Below are positions 15,816 to 24,916 of a stretch of DNA of 64,000 nt, one piece after another (position 1 is the stretch's first letter; every line of letters begins with the position of its first letter). This DNA comes from Streptomyces sp. NBC_01716 (GTDB lineage Bacteria > Actinomycetota > Actinomycetes > Streptomycetales > Streptomycetaceae): assembly GCF_036248275.1 (NCBI RefSeq), contig NZ_CP109181.1:8308001-8372000 (forward strand), given 5' to 3'. A model generated the notes under the pieces. The model saw only the letters and a program-made list of their open reading frames with translations, was not told the DNA's origin and made no database searches. Both the position numbers and the translations under genes were made by a program.

Positions 15816-18262
15816 CCGAAGTGCCGCAACGTGACGCTTCTGCCCGAACGCAGGTCCACGTCGTGCGAGACGCCGCCGGCCGTGACCTTCGTCCTGCGTC
15901 CGCCGACACTGCGGATCCTCGCTTCCCGGACCTTCCCGTCCCGCCAGGTCAGATCGACGACGAAACCGCCGCGCGCGCCGATGCCCGTGACCGAACCGGA
16001 CCGCGCCCAGGCCCCCGGCAGCGCCGGAAGCAGTTCGATATGGCCGGGCCGCGAGTAGAGCAGCATCTCGATCATCGCGGCGGGGGTGCCGAAGTTGGAC
16101 TCGATCTGGAAGATCCCGCGGCCCTTCTCGACCTCGTAGATGTCGAAGAGGTTCATCGCGGTGCCGTTGGTGCCGTCGACGGACGGCCGCAGATTGTTGA
16201 CGACCAGTTCGTACGCCTTGTCGGCGTCCTTCAGCCGCGCCCAGCACAGGGCGCGCCAGGCGTTCGCCCAGCCGAAGCTCTCCATCCCACGGGCGGTGAG
16301 CAGTTCGGTGGCGCCCTTCACCAGCGCTGCGGGCGAGGCGTCGGGACGGATCCGGTCACCGGGGAACAGGCTGATCAGCGGCGAGAGATGACGGTGCGTC
16401 GTCTCGCCCAGGTTGTCGGGGGACATCCACTCCTGGAGCCAGCCGGTCTTCGGGCTGACCTCCGGGAGGTAGAGGCGCTCCTGGAGCCCGGCCACGGTCT
16501 TCGCGAACGCGGCGTCCCTGCCGAGGAGTTCGCTGGCCTCGCGGTAGTTGACGAACAGGTCGCGGACCACCTCCTGCGCGTAGGTGATGCCCTTCGCGTC
16601 CTGCGGGCCGTGCTCCGGGGACCAGTCGTTGTCGGCGACGAGGACCTCGCGGTCCCCGCCCGTCTCCGGGTCCTTGACCGTCATGGTCACCAGCCGGGTC
16701 TCCCAGAACTCGCAGGCACCCTTGAGCATCGCGTAGATCTTCTTCACATGCCCGAGGTCCCGCGTGTACTGGTAGTGCTCCCACAGCGTGTTGCACAGCC
16801 ACGCGTTGCCCGGCGGGTGCCACCACCAGCCGAGTCCGCCGTAGATGTTCGTCGAGTACGCCACGGTCCACCCGGCGACCTTGCCCGAGGAGTTGCGGAA
16901 CCGGTTGCGCGGGTCGTTGAAGTGAGCCCGCGTCAGCTCCGACCAGACCGGCAGCTGCGCGAGACAGTAGTCGGTGAACGCGTCGAAGTTGCGTGAGAGC
17001 GCCGTGCGGTCGGCCATCCAGTAGTTCATCTGGATGTTGATGTCGGTGTGGTAGTCGCCCATCCAGTCCGGGTCGTTGCCGTCCAGCCAGGGACCCTGGA
17101 GCGCGACGGGCAGACCGTCCCGTGAGCTGCTGATCATCAGATAGCGGCCGAACTGGAGGTACAGCGCCTCAAGTTCGGGATCGGGCACATCCTGCTGCGT
17201 ACGGTGCTTCAGCCGCTCCCAGGTGTCGAGCGCCCGCTGCTCGCCCGTGGAGGGGCCGAGCGAGATGCTCATCCCCTCGAACTGGTCGCGGTAGTCGGCG
17301 ACATGGGTGTGCAGCAGCGTGGTGGCCGAGTGCCGTACGGCGTCCCGGACCTTGGTCCTGGCGAGCGCGGCCGGATCGAGATCCGGGTCGCGGAAGCCGG
17401 TGGCGGAGTCGGGGGCGTAGTTCGATCCACCGCTGATGACGACGGTCAGATCGGCGCACCGTGTGAAGACGATCCGCGAGCCGCTCGTGCTGACCGAGCC
17501 GCTCCCGCTGCGCGCGGTGACGGCGGCGCCGTACCGCAGGCCGTTGGCGAACTCCGCCCCGAGGAACAGACTGTCGCTCCGGCCGTCCGCCGACGTCGTC
17601 TCCCCGTGGGTGCCGTCGAGCGAGATCGTGCCGGTGTAGTGGCCGCCGCCACGCTGCGAGAAGTGGACGACGATCGCGTCGTCCGGGTGGCTGGCGAAGA
17701 CGCGGCGCTCGTACGTGACGCCCGAGCGGACGTAACCGGAGGTGACCAGGCCCTGGTCGATGTCGAGTTCACGGCGGAAGTCGTTGACCGTGCCCAGATC
17801 GTGGTCCGGGATGTCGACGGTCACGTGGGCCAGTTGGGTGAAGCTGCCGAAGTCGGCCCGGCCGTAAGGGAATTGGCCGTCCTGGTCCAGTACGTCGTTG
17901 ATCCCGCCGGTCCACATGGTGGCGTCGGAGACGAAGAGCAGTTCCTGCCCGGGGTCGTTGCCGACGAGCGCGCCGAGGCGCCCGTTGCCGACCGGCAGGG
18001 CGCGTTCGAGCATCGTGGACTTCCCGGCCGGCGCGCGGTACCACATGCGGGTCGTCGACCCCTCGCCATCGGCGAGCATCGGGGAGGCCGCCGGGCGCTT
18101 CGGGGGCGCGGAGGCGGCGAAGGCGGGCAGACCGCCGAGCGCGGTGAGGGCTCCGGCGCCGGCGGCGAGGGAGAGCACACGACGGCGGGTGGGGCTCGGA
18201 CCGTCGCCGGGGCTCGGGTCGGCGCCGGACCGTGCGGAGGCGTGCGGATGCTGATCGTTCAC
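15812..18262 (-). CDS. Exported GH95 alpha-L-fucosidase
   Basis: 816 aa, close to the usual size of GH95 enzymes. A Tat signal (TRRRVLSLAAGAGALTALGGLPAFA) indicates export. The GH95 N-terminal super-sandwich begins MWYRAPAGKSTMLERALPVGNGRLGALVGN. The catalytic (alpha/alpha)6 barrel shows the hallmark HTDINIQMNYW block, which supplies the active-site asparagines in characterised GH95 enzymes, and NDWSPEHG, which carries the general-acid Glu. It should release terminal L-fucose (or L-galactose) from plant or host glycans outside the cell. It is coupled to the downstream SGNH esterase and separated from the upstream GH27 gene by a hairpin. Confidence 0.92.
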   Translation of the reverse strand: MNDQHPHASARSGADPSPGDGPSPTRRRVLSLAAGAGALTALGGLPAFAASAPPKRPAASPMLADGEGSTTRMWYRAPAGKSTMLERALPVGNGRLGALVGNDPGQELLFVSDATMWTGGINDVLDQDGQFPYGRADFGSFTQLAHVTVDIPDHDLGTVNDFRRELDIDQGLVTSGYVRSGVTYERRVFASHPDDAIVVHFSQRGGGHYTGTISLDGTHGETTSADGRSDSLFLGAEFANGLRYGAAVTARSGSGSVSTSGSRIVFTRCADLTVVISGGSNYAPDSATGFRDPDLDPAALARTKVRDAVRHSATTLLHTHVADYRDQFEGMSISLGPSTGEQRALDTWERLKHRTQQDVPDPELEALYLQFGRYLMISSSRDGLPVALQGPWLDGNDPDWMGDYHTDINIQMNYWMADRTALSRNFDAFTDYCLAQLPVWSELTRAHFNDPRNRFRNSSGKVAGWTVAYSTNIYGGLGWWWHPPGNAWLCNTLWEHYQYTRDLGHVKKIYAMLKGACEFWETRLVTMTVKDPETGGDREVLVADNDWSPEHGPQDAKGITYAQEVVRDLFVNYREASELLGRDAAFAKTVAGLQERLYLPEVSPKTGWLQEWMSPDNLGETTHRHLSPLISLFPGDRIRPDASPAALVKGATELLTARGMESFGWANAWRALCWARLKDADKAYELVVNNLRPSVDGTNGTAMNLFDIYEVEKGRGIFQIESNFGTPAAMIEMLLYSRPGHIELLPALPGAWARSGSVTGIGARGGFVVDLTWRDGKVREARIRSVGGRRTKVTAGGVSHDVDLRSGRSVTLRHFG

Positions 18263-18308
18263 GGGACAACTCCATTCCTGCGGAAGGGAAGTACGCGGGT
18301 CACGTGCC

Positions 18309-18336
18309 GGGGGCGCGCCCGTGAAGACGCGCCCCC
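18309..18336 (-). terminator. Hairpin between GH27 and GH95 genes
   Basis: GGGGGCGCG / CGCGCCCCC arms with a 10-nt loop. It probably ends or attenuates the transporter-GH27 transcript before the GH95-esterase pair. Confidence 0.65.
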
Positions 18337-18359
18337 ATGTCGCTCGTACCGGGCCGGGA

Positions 18360-20213
18360 TCAGAGGCGCGGCACGTCGATCCTGTCGATGTCCGGCGAGT
18401 AGCCGTCGCCGCTGTCGAAGGTGAGGGTGTTGCTGCCCGCCTTCAGCGTGACCGGCACGCTGATCGAGTCCGCGAGGGACCAGCCGCCGGTGGCCGGGAA
18501 GGCCGTCGTGACCGGGGCCTTGCCGTTGGCCGAGACGCCGATCGACCGCGGGTCGCCCGAGGTGTAGGCGACCTTGACCAGATAGCGGCCGGCCTTCTTG
18601 ACGACGACGTCCGTGAACTGGACCTTGCCGCCGACGTAGAGGTTGCCGACCTTCTTCGTGCCCGAGCACTCCTCGCAGTCCGCGACGGAGGCCGGGCCGG
18701 TGAGTACGTTGCCGGGGGACTCCGCCTCGTACGCGTCGGTCTTGAGCTCGGCACCCTGCGGGGTGACGGTGAACAGCCGCGAGCCGTGTGCCGGTACGGC
18801 CTGGGTGATGCCGTCCTTGTGCCGGCCGAGGCTCTCGCGGTTCCACACGTCACGTACGGACGCCTGGCCGGTGAAGCCCAGCGCCTGCCAGTCGGCGGTC
18901 ACCGGCGAGGGGGAGTCACCCTGGTTGAACAGGGCGACGGTGTAGCCGCCGTCGGGGTTCTCGGACGCCCAGACCTGCTCGTCACCGACCGAGGTGATGG
19001 GCTTGGCGGGCTTCCCCGGCTGCTGGTTGATCTTCAGCACATCGCGGTTGGTCAGCAGTGACAGGCCGTAGTCGTCGAGCTTGGTGAGGTCGTCGCCGCT
19101 GTAGAGCGGCGACTTGGCGACGGCCCACAGCGTCATGTAGCTCTGCCGCTCGGCCTTGGTCAGACCGCTCATGTCCGCGTTGCCGACGTTGACCGCGTCG
19201 AGGTCGTTCCAGCCGCCGGGTCCGGCGTACCGCGTCCAGCCGGGCGTGTCACGCCAGCGGTCCTCGACCGAGTTCTCCCACGACACGAGGGTGTTGCAGT
19301 AGCACTCGACGTCCGTGTCGACGCGCCAGCCGTTGGACGTGGCCTTCCAGTCCTTGGCGTAGTTGATGTCGAGCGACCAGGAGATCTCCAGGTGGATGGG
19401 CCGCCCGGTGGACTTGATGGCCTTCTGCCAGGCGGCGACGTCCGTGCGGTTGTCGTAGTTGTCACCGCTCTTGAAGGATCCCGGGCCCACACCGTCGAGC
19501 TTCAGGAAGTCGTAACCCCAGTCGGCGATGAGCCGCGCCTGCGAGTCGATGTACTTCTGTGCGCACGGCTTGCTGAAGTCGATCTTGTAGGAGCTGTCCC
19601 AGCCGTTGGTCGTCCGCAGATCGCTGTGGACGATGTCCCCGGTGGTGCAGTCGTCGGTGTTCCAGATCTTCAGCTTGCCCTCGCCGTACCCCTCCTTCTC
19701 CAGCCCCACGGGAAGGTAGATGCCGGCCTTGAGACCCTTGCTGTGGATACGGTCCGCGACCGCCTTCATCCCGCTCGGGAAGCGCTCGGTGTTGGTCTTC
19801 TGGCGCCCGTACTCGTCGAACTCCGGTGTCCAGTCCCAGCCACGCCACCAGCCGGCGTCGATGTTGATGTACTCGTACCCGTACTTCTTGAGCTTCGAAG
19901 CCAGCGCGTCCGTCTGCTTGTTCACATTGGCTTCGGTGAGATAGCTGTAGTTGCCGTTGGGGTTCACCCCCGGATACGAGGTGGTCTGGAGGCTCCAGCT
20001 GCTCCAGCCCATGTAGGGCTTCTCGGCGACGGCGTTCTCGCCGGTGGTGGTGGCGGCCGTAGCCGTGGCGTTCGCCGGGCCGGCCGACGCCGGTGCCCGG
20101 TCGGGGAGTTGGGCCTGGGCCGTGGCCGGCACGGCGACCGCCAGGCCGGCCGTGACGGCCAGGACGAGCGCGGCGCGCATGGTTCTCGCGACGGTGCGAG
20201 CGGGTGGGCGCAT
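18360..20213 (-). CDS. Secreted GH27 alpha-galactosidase with C-terminal carbohydrate-binding module
   Basis: 617 aa. A Sec signal (about residues 1-35) precedes the GH27 TIM barrel, which starts PYMGWSSWSLQ and YINIDAGWW. The catalytic nucleophile is D240 in YDFLKLDGVG; the acid/base Asp is likely in NGWRVDTDVE (around residue 298). A beta-sandwich C-domain follows, then a CBM35-like module (about residues 480-617: YEAESPGNVLTGPA ... NTLTFDSGDGYSPDIDRIDVPRL). It should cleave terminal alpha-galactose from galactomannans or raffinose-type oligosaccharides outside the cell. It closes the operon containing the ABC permeases, which presumably import the products. Confidence 0.92.
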   Translation of the reverse strand: MRPPARTVARTMRAALVLAVTAGLAVAVPATAQAQLPDRAPASAGPANATATAATTTGENAVAEKPYMGWSSWSLQTTSYPGVNPNGNYSYLTEANVNKQTDALASKLKKYGYEYINIDAGWWRGWDWTPEFDEYGRQKTNTERFPSGMKAVADRIHSKGLKAGIYLPVGLEKEGYGEGKLKIWNTDDCTTGDIVHSDLRTTNGWDSSYKIDFSKPCAQKYIDSQARLIADWGYDFLKLDGVGPGSFKSGDNYDNRTDVAAWQKAIKSTGRPIHLEISWSLDINYAKDWKATSNGWRVDTDVECYCNTLVSWENSVEDRWRDTPGWTRYAGPGGWNDLDAVNVGNADMSGLTKAERQSYMTLWAVAKSPLYSGDDLTKLDDYGLSLLTNRDVLKINQQPGKPAKPITSVGDEQVWASENPDGGYTVALFNQGDSPSPVTADWQALGFTGQASVRDVWNRESLGRHKDGITQAVPAHGSRLFTVTPQGAELKTDAYEAESPGNVLTGPASVADCEECSGTKKVGNLYVGGKVQFTDVVVKKAGRYLVKVAYTSGDPRSIGVSANGKAPVTTAFPATGGWSLADSISVPVTLKAGSNTLTFDSGDGYSPDIDRIDVPRL

Positions 20214-20288
20214 GGGAGGGAGCCTCCTGCTTTCTCGTGATGGGGAGGAGCGGGGGTGGGCGGAGTGGGGGATGGCAGGGGGGCGCGG

Positions 20289-21209
20289 CTACTTGCCCGC
20301 GCCGATCGTCAGACCGCTGATGAACTGGCGCTGGAGCGCGAAGTACACGATCAGCGTGGGAATCGCGGTCATCAGCGCGCCGGCCGCGATGAGGTTGGGA
20401 TTGGTGAAGTACTGCCCCTCCAGGCTTGCGAGCGCGGAGGTGACGGGACGCTTGTCACCGGTCTCGATGAGCACGAGCGGCCAGAAGAAGTCGTTGTAGA
20501 TCCAGATCGACTCCAGCGTCGCGAGCGCGGCGAACGCCGGGCGGCACAGCGGCAGCACGATCTGGAAGAACTGCCGCCACACGGGCGCGCCGTCCACGAG
20601 CGCGGCTTCGGTGATCTCCTTCGGGATCGTCTTCATGTAGTTGCTCAGCACGAAGGTGCAGAAGCCGCACTGGTAGGCGATATGGATGACGATGATGCCC
20701 CAGTAGGAGTTGTAGAGCAGATACGAGTCGCTCATCCAGCCGGGCAGATTCCACTGGAGATAGAGCCGGTACAGCGGGGTGATGAGCACCTGGGCGGGGA
20801 GCAGATTGCCCGCGGTGAACAGCATCAGCAGCGCGATGTTCCAGCGGAAGTCGAAGCGCGACACGTAGAAGGCGACCGCCGCGGAGAAGAACAGGGTGCC
20901 GAGCACGGCGGGCACGGTGACGAGCACCGAGTTCCAGAAGAAGTGCGCGAGACCCGACTGCGCCCAGGCGTCGGTGAAGTTCTCCAGGCTCAGACCCCTG
21001 GGCCAGGAGAGATAACCGTTCTTCGCGGTGTCCTCGTACGGCCGCAGCGAGGTGTAGACCGCCCACAGCAGCGGGACCAGCCACAGCAGGGAGATACCGG
21101 CGAGGAAGAGATGACGGCCGGTCTGACGGCGCGGGCGTGAGCGCTTCTCGGGAGGTGTGCCGTGCGGTGCCCGTGGCCGGGCGGCCGGAGGTGTGGCGGT
21201 CGCGGTCAC
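20289..21209 (-). CDS. Carbohydrate ABC transporter permease (MalG-type)
   Basis: 306 aa, six predicted membrane spans. The start is the GTG at 21209, overlapping the stop of the preceding permease gene (GTGA) and preceded by AAGGAGGGGGA. The cytoplasmic EAA loop that contacts the ATPase reads EAALVDGAPVWRQFFQIVLP, and the C-terminus FALQRQFISGLTIGAGK is typical of MalG-type sugar permeases. It forms a heterodimer with the permease encoded upstream. No ATPase gene is nearby, so the shared MsiK-type ATPase is the likely energiser. Predicted cargo is an alpha-galactoside. Confidence 0.92.
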   Translation of the reverse strand: MTATATPPAARPRAPHGTPPEKRSRPRRQTGRHLFLAGISLLWLVPLLWAVYTSLRPYEDTAKNGYLSWPRGLSLENFTDAWAQSGLAHFFWNSVLVTVPAVLGTLFFSAAVAFYVSRFDFRWNIALLMLFTAGNLLPAQVLITPLYRLYLQWNLPGWMSDSYLLYNSYWGIIVIHIAYQCGFCTFVLSNYMKTIPKEITEAALVDGAPVWRQFFQIVLPLCRPAFAALATLESIWIYNDFFWPLVLIETGDKRPVTSALASLEGQYFTNPNLIAAGALMTAIPTLIVYFALQRQFISGLTIGAGK

Positions 21210-22180
21210 TCCCCCTCCTTGTCCTTGCGGAAGTTCTGTACGAGGAAGGTGCAGATGGCGGTCAGCGAGACCAGCAGCATGATCACCGCGATGGCCGAGC
21301 CGTAGCCGATATGGCTGGTCTCGCCGACGATGTTGTCGGTGATCAGGAGGGAGAGCAGCTCCATACCGGGCTTGCTGCCGATGCCGCCGCCGAGGACGTA
21401 CACGATGTCGAAGGCGCGCAGCGACTCCATCGCCGTGACGACGAGGATGACGATGTTGACCGGCTTCAGCGCGGGGAAGACCACGCGCAGGAAGGTCTGC
21501 CGCCCGTTGGCGCCGTCGAGCGCGGCGGCCTCCTTGAGGGCGGGGTCGAAGCCTTTGAGCCCGGCCAGATAGAGGATCATGATGTAGCCGGTGTGCCGCC
21601 ACGCGGACGCCACGAGCACGGCCCACAGATTGAGATCGGGATCGCCGAGCCAGTCGATGTGGGTGCCGGGCGAGACACTGCCGATGATGCCGTTGAGCAG
21701 ACCGTTGTCCGGGTTGTAGATGATCTCCCAGATCAGCCCGACGACCGCGAGGGACAGCACCATGGGCAGGAAGATCGCGGTCTGGTAGATCCGGGTGAAG
21801 CGGATCTTCCGGTCCAGCTGGTACGCGAGGAAGATGCCGAACGGCGTCGGCAGCAGAGCGGTGAACAGCAGCCAGATGACGTTGTGCTGGACGGCCGGCC
21901 AGAACGGCGGGTAATTAGTGAAGATCTCACGGTAGTTGGCCCAGCCGATCCAGTCGATGCCGGACAGCGACAGGCCGTCCCAACTGGTGAAGGAGAGCGC
22001 GAACGAGGCGAGCGCGGGCAGCCAGACGAAGATCAGCAGGGCCAGCAGCGGTACGCCGACGATGACGCCGAGGAACAGCCGGTCGCGCAGGCCGAGCCGG
22101 CGCGGCCTGCGCCGGCGGGCCGCCAGGGCGGGCACGGCCGGCGCGACCGGTTCCTCCGGTGCTTTGAGTGTGGAAGTCAT
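21206..22180 (-). CDS. Carbohydrate ABC transporter permease (MalF-type)
   Basis: 324 aa with about six membrane spans after a cytoplasmic Arg-rich N-terminus (AARRRRPRRLGLRDRL). The EAA loop is EAAALDGANGRQTFLRVVFPAL. It lies directly between the solute-binding-protein gene and the second permease gene, with which it overlaps by 4 nt. Together these form the membrane channel of an oligosaccharide importer, most likely for melibiose/raffinose-type sugars given the two flanking alpha-galactosidases. Confidence 0.92.
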   Translation of the reverse strand: MTSTLKAPEEPVAPAVPALAARRRRPRRLGLRDRLFLGVIVGVPLLALLIFVWLPALASFALSFTSWDGLSLSGIDWIGWANYREIFTNYPPFWPAVQHNVIWLLFTALLPTPFGIFLAYQLDRKIRFTRIYQTAIFLPMVLSLAVVGLIWEIIYNPDNGLLNGIIGSVSPGTHIDWLGDPDLNLWAVLVASAWRHTGYIMILYLAGLKGFDPALKEAAALDGANGRQTFLRVVFPALKPVNIVILVVTAMESLRAFDIVYVLGGGIGSKPGMELLSLLITDNIVGETSHIGYGSAIAVIMLLVSLTAICTFLVQNFRKDKEGE

Positions 22181-22237
22181 AGGGGTGGGCGTCCCTCGGG
22201 CGGGTCGGCGGGTGGCGGCTCGGGTGTGGGGACGGGA

Positions 22238-23551
22238 TCAGCCGGAGAAGAAGCGCGCGCGCTGCGACTCGATCTTCTTCAGCGTGGCCGCACCGTCGTC
22301 CGGGTGGCCGAGCCACTGCGTCAGACCGGGCAGGACGACGGTCGAGATGAACCCGGGGTCGCTGTCCCGGTCGCCGAACTGTGTGATGTGCTCGGCCGCG
22401 CCGATCAGCTCGGCCGACTTCTTCTGCAGCGCGTTGTACGTGCTGGTGTCGGCCTTGCTGTGGACGGCGACATTGCTCGGGTCGACGCTCATATAGATGC
22501 CCTCGGCCTCGGGGCTGCCCAGGAACTCCAGGAACTTGCGCGCGCCCTCGGCGTTCTTGGGCTTGCGGCTGAGCATGAATCCGTCCGTCGGCGCCTCGAC
22601 GGTGTCCATGCCGTGCGCCGGGTCGATCTCCGGGAACGGGAAGAAGTCGATGTCCTCGCGCAGCGTCTGATCGGTGATCTGCTGGCCGAGGAAGAGCCCG
22701 ATGACGGCCATGCCGGACTTCTTGTCGAGCAGCGACTGGGCCGCGTCCTGCCATGAACGCCCGCCGGCGCCCGGCTGGTAGTACGGGGCGAGCTCCCGCC
22801 ACAGGTCGAGCACGGTGCTCATGCGCCGGTCGCTCCACGCGACGTCGCCGCGCATCAGCTCCATGTGGAAGTCGTAGCCGTTCGCGCGGAGGTTCAGATA
22901 GTCGAAGGCGCCGAGGATGGACCAGCTGTCGCCGCCGCCGTATCCGGAGGCGATCGGCGAGAGCCCGTCCTTCTTCATCCTCTTGGCCAGCGCGACGAAC
23001 TGCGCCCAGGTGGCGGGCGGCGTGTAACCGCGCTCCTTGAAGACGCTCTTACGGTAGAAGACGGCCCACGGGTAGTTGTAGAGAGGTACGAAGTAGTACT
23101 TGCCGTCGCTGCCCTTGGAGAGCTGCTTCGCGGCCTCGCTGAACCCGGAGCCGATGGTCTCCCACACGTCGTCGACGGGACTGGCGAGCTTCTTCTCCGC
23201 GAAGTACTGCATGCGGTAGCCGGCGAACCAGGTGAAGGTGTCGTCCGGAGTGCCCTGGAGATAGCTGGAGATGCTCTTCTGGAAGGTGTCGTGGTCGACC
23301 GTGTTGGTCTTGACCTTCAGGTCGCTGTCCTTGGCGAAGGCCTCGGTCACCGCCGCGTACGCCTTCTTGGGCGTGGCGTCGGCGCCGTTGGAGCCGAACG
23401 TCACGGTCTTCGGGTCGGCGGCCGGCGGGCCGCCGCCGCATGCCGCCAGGGTGGGCCCGGCGAGTGCGGCCGCTCCGACCCCCATCAGCCCGTTGACGAC
23501 GCTGCGTCGTCTGGGACCACCGGCTCCGGGTATGCGGCTCTGCTGCGTCAT
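22238..23551 (-). CDS. Sugar ABC transporter substrate-binding lipoprotein
   Basis: 437 aa from the ATG at 23551, preceded by AGGAGAAGCG. The N-terminus combines RRRSVVNGLMG, a possible Tat motif, with the lipobox LAACGGG, so the protein is expected to be lipid-anchored outside the membrane. The mature part is a family-1 extracellular solute-binding protein (KTVTFGSNGADATPKKAYAAVTEAF ... YLQGTPDDTFTWFAGYRMQYFAEKKLASPVDD). It starts only 8 nt after the ROK repressor gene, so repressor and importer are one operon. Predicted ligand: an alpha-galactoside oligosaccharide. Confidence 0.92.
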   Translation of the reverse strand: MTQQSRIPGAGGPRRRSVVNGLMGVGAAALAGPTLAACGGGPPAADPKTVTFGSNGADATPKKAYAAVTEAFAKDSDLKVKTNTVDHDTFQKSISSYLQGTPDDTFTWFAGYRMQYFAEKKLASPVDDVWETIGSGFSEAAKQLSKGSDGKYYFVPLYNYPWAVFYRKSVFKERGYTPPATWAQFVALAKRMKKDGLSPIASGYGGGDSWSILGAFDYLNLRANGYDFHMELMRGDVAWSDRRMSTVLDLWRELAPYYQPGAGGRSWQDAAQSLLDKKSGMAVIGLFLGQQITDQTLREDIDFFPFPEIDPAHGMDTVEAPTDGFMLSRKPKNAEGARKFLEFLGSPEAEGIYMSVDPSNVAVHSKADTSTYNALQKKSAELIGAAEHITQFGDRDSDPGFISTVVLPGLTQWLGHPDDGAATLKKIESQRARFFSG

Positions 23552-23559
23552 CGCTTCTC

Positions 23560-24735
23560 CTAGAAGGTGTCGGACCCGATGAAGGTCTGTATCGCGGTGG
23601 CCGCGGCCCCGCGCGCCCACTCCTCGAAAGCCAGCGGACGTGTGATCACGTCGCACTGATCGGCGGTACTGAAAGCGGTCGCGGAGAACGCTTCCTTGAT
23701 CTGGGCGGCGAACAGGTCGTACGCCGCGAGCCCTTCGCCCGAGATGATCACGCGCTCGGGGCCGAGCAGATTCACCACGCTGCCGATCGCCCGGCCGATC
23801 GCGGCGCCCGCGTCCGCGTACGCCTCGCGGGCCACCGGGCTGCCGCCGTGCGCCAGTTCGAGTGCTTGGGCGGGGCCGGCCAGCGGCTCGCCCGTGTCCC
23901 GCCGGATACGGCGCACGATGGCCGAGTCCGAGGCGATCGCCTCCACGCAGCCGTGGTTGCCGCAGTGGCAGAGCGGCCCTCGCGGGTCGATCGACAGATG
24001 CCCGATCTCACCGGCGACGCCGTGCGCCCCCGCGACCACCCGCCCGTTGACCACGAGCCCGCAGCCGATCCCGGCGCCGACGGTGACCAGCGCGAAGTTG
24101 GAGAGTCCCACCCCGGCGCCGAACCACTGCTCGGCGACAGTCAGCGCCCGTACGTCGTTGTCCACCGTGACGGGCAGCCCGGTCACCGCCGTCGTGAGCT
24201 CGGCGAGGGCGATGTCACGCCAGTCGAGGAAGGGGGAGTAGCGGACAACTCCCGCCGCCCGGTCCACATCTCCGGACACGGCGACCGCGAGACCCTGCAC
24301 CGGGACGCCGAACCCCTCGGCCTCCGTCCTCAACTCGGCCGTGAGCTCGGCGATCACGGCGATCACGGCGGCGGGCTCACGGCTGGTGAGCGGTACGTGC
24401 CGGGCCAGCCGGATCCGGCAGCAGAGGTCCGCCAGGACCGCGATCACCTCGTCGGCCGTCACTTTCACGCCGATGAACAGAGCCCTGCCGCCGTCCACCC
24501 GTACCGGGTTGGCCGGCCGGCCGACAGCGGGCGGAGCGCTCTCGTCCGCGGCCTCGACGAAGTATCCGGCCGCCATGAGCGGGCGTACGGCCTTGGTGAC
24601 CGCGGCCGACGAGAGCCCGGTGCGCCGGGAGAGCTCCACCCGCGAGAGCGGGCCCTGGGAGAGCACGGTGGTGAAGACCAAGGAGGCGGCGGGTGTGGCC
24701 GCCGGAAACGCCTCCACCTGGTCGGTCGTTGACAT
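23560..24735 (-). CDS. ROK-family transcriptional repressor
   Basis: 391 aa from the ATG at 24735. The N-terminal winged HTH (LSRVELSRRTGLSSAAVTKAVRPLMAAGYF, about residues 30-60) is followed by a ROK domain with the zinc motif CHCGNHGCVE and the sugar-binding HGVAGEIGHLSID segment. It is the first gene of the transporter operon and divergent from the GH36 gene, so it almost certainly represses both in the absence of an inducing sugar. The promoter -10 ends only 7 nt from the ATG, suggesting a leaderless mRNA. Confidence 0.9.
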   Translation of the reverse strand: MSTTDQVEAFPAATPAASLVFTTVLSQGPLSRVELSRRTGLSSAAVTKAVRPLMAAGYFVEAADESAPPAVGRPANPVRVDGGRALFIGVKVTADEVIAVLADLCCRIRLARHVPLTSREPAAVIAVIAELTAELRTEAEGFGVPVQGLAVAVSGDVDRAAGVVRYSPFLDWRDIALAELTTAVTGLPVTVDNDVRALTVAEQWFGAGVGLSNFALVTVGAGIGCGLVVNGRVVAGAHGVAGEIGHLSIDPRGPLCHCGNHGCVEAIASDSAIVRRIRRDTGEPLAGPAQALELAHGGSPVAREAYADAGAAIGRAIGSVVNLLGPERVIISGEGLAAYDLFAAQIKEAFSATAFSTADQCDVITRPLAFEEWARGAAATAIQTFIGSDTF

Positions 24736-24742
24736 GGCCGGA

Positions 24743-24771
24743 AACGTAGGTGAGTTAATTTCCTCTGTCAA
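24743..24771 (-). promoter_or_regulatory. Promoter of ROK-ABC operon (leaderless)
   Basis: On the minus strand, TTGACA (24766-24771), a 17-bp spacer and TACGTT (24743-24748) form a near-consensus vegetative promoter. The start ATG at 24735 is about where transcription should begin, so the message is probably leaderless. The spacer contains an A+T-rich half-site, AATTAACTCA. Confidence 0.7.
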
Positions 24772-24801
24772 TAAAAAAAGCAGGAACCCTGTGAAGTAGA
24801 A

Positions 24802-24811
24802 GTTGATCAAC
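24802..24811. promoter_or_regulatory. Palindrome GTTGATCAAC in the ROK/GH36 divergent region
   Basis: A perfect 10-bp palindrome lies between the two divergent promoters. It is the best candidate operator for the ROK repressor, though it is short and unproven. Confidence 0.4.
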
Positions 24812-24846
24812 CCCTCTCCGGAGAAAAGTTCGCCGGAGCAGGGCAC

Positions 24847-24876
24847 TTGACAGCGGATCAAAGGGCGGGATTGGCT
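24847..24876 (+). promoter_or_regulatory. Promoter of GH36 alpha-galactosidase gene
   Basis: TTGACA (24847-24852), an 18-bp spacer and TTGGCT (24871-24876) lie about 40 bp upstream of the GH36 start and resemble a vegetative Streptomyces promoter. Confidence 0.5.
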
Positions 24877-24916
24877 ACCAGCCGTCACAGTGCTGCCCCC
24901 GAACGTGAGGATCTCC

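Noticed and set aside
15816..16247. N-terminal extension of the SGNH esterase frame into the GH95 gene
   Set aside because: It is the out-of-frame shadow of GH95; the ATG overlapping the GH95 stop and the signal peptide fix the start at 15815.
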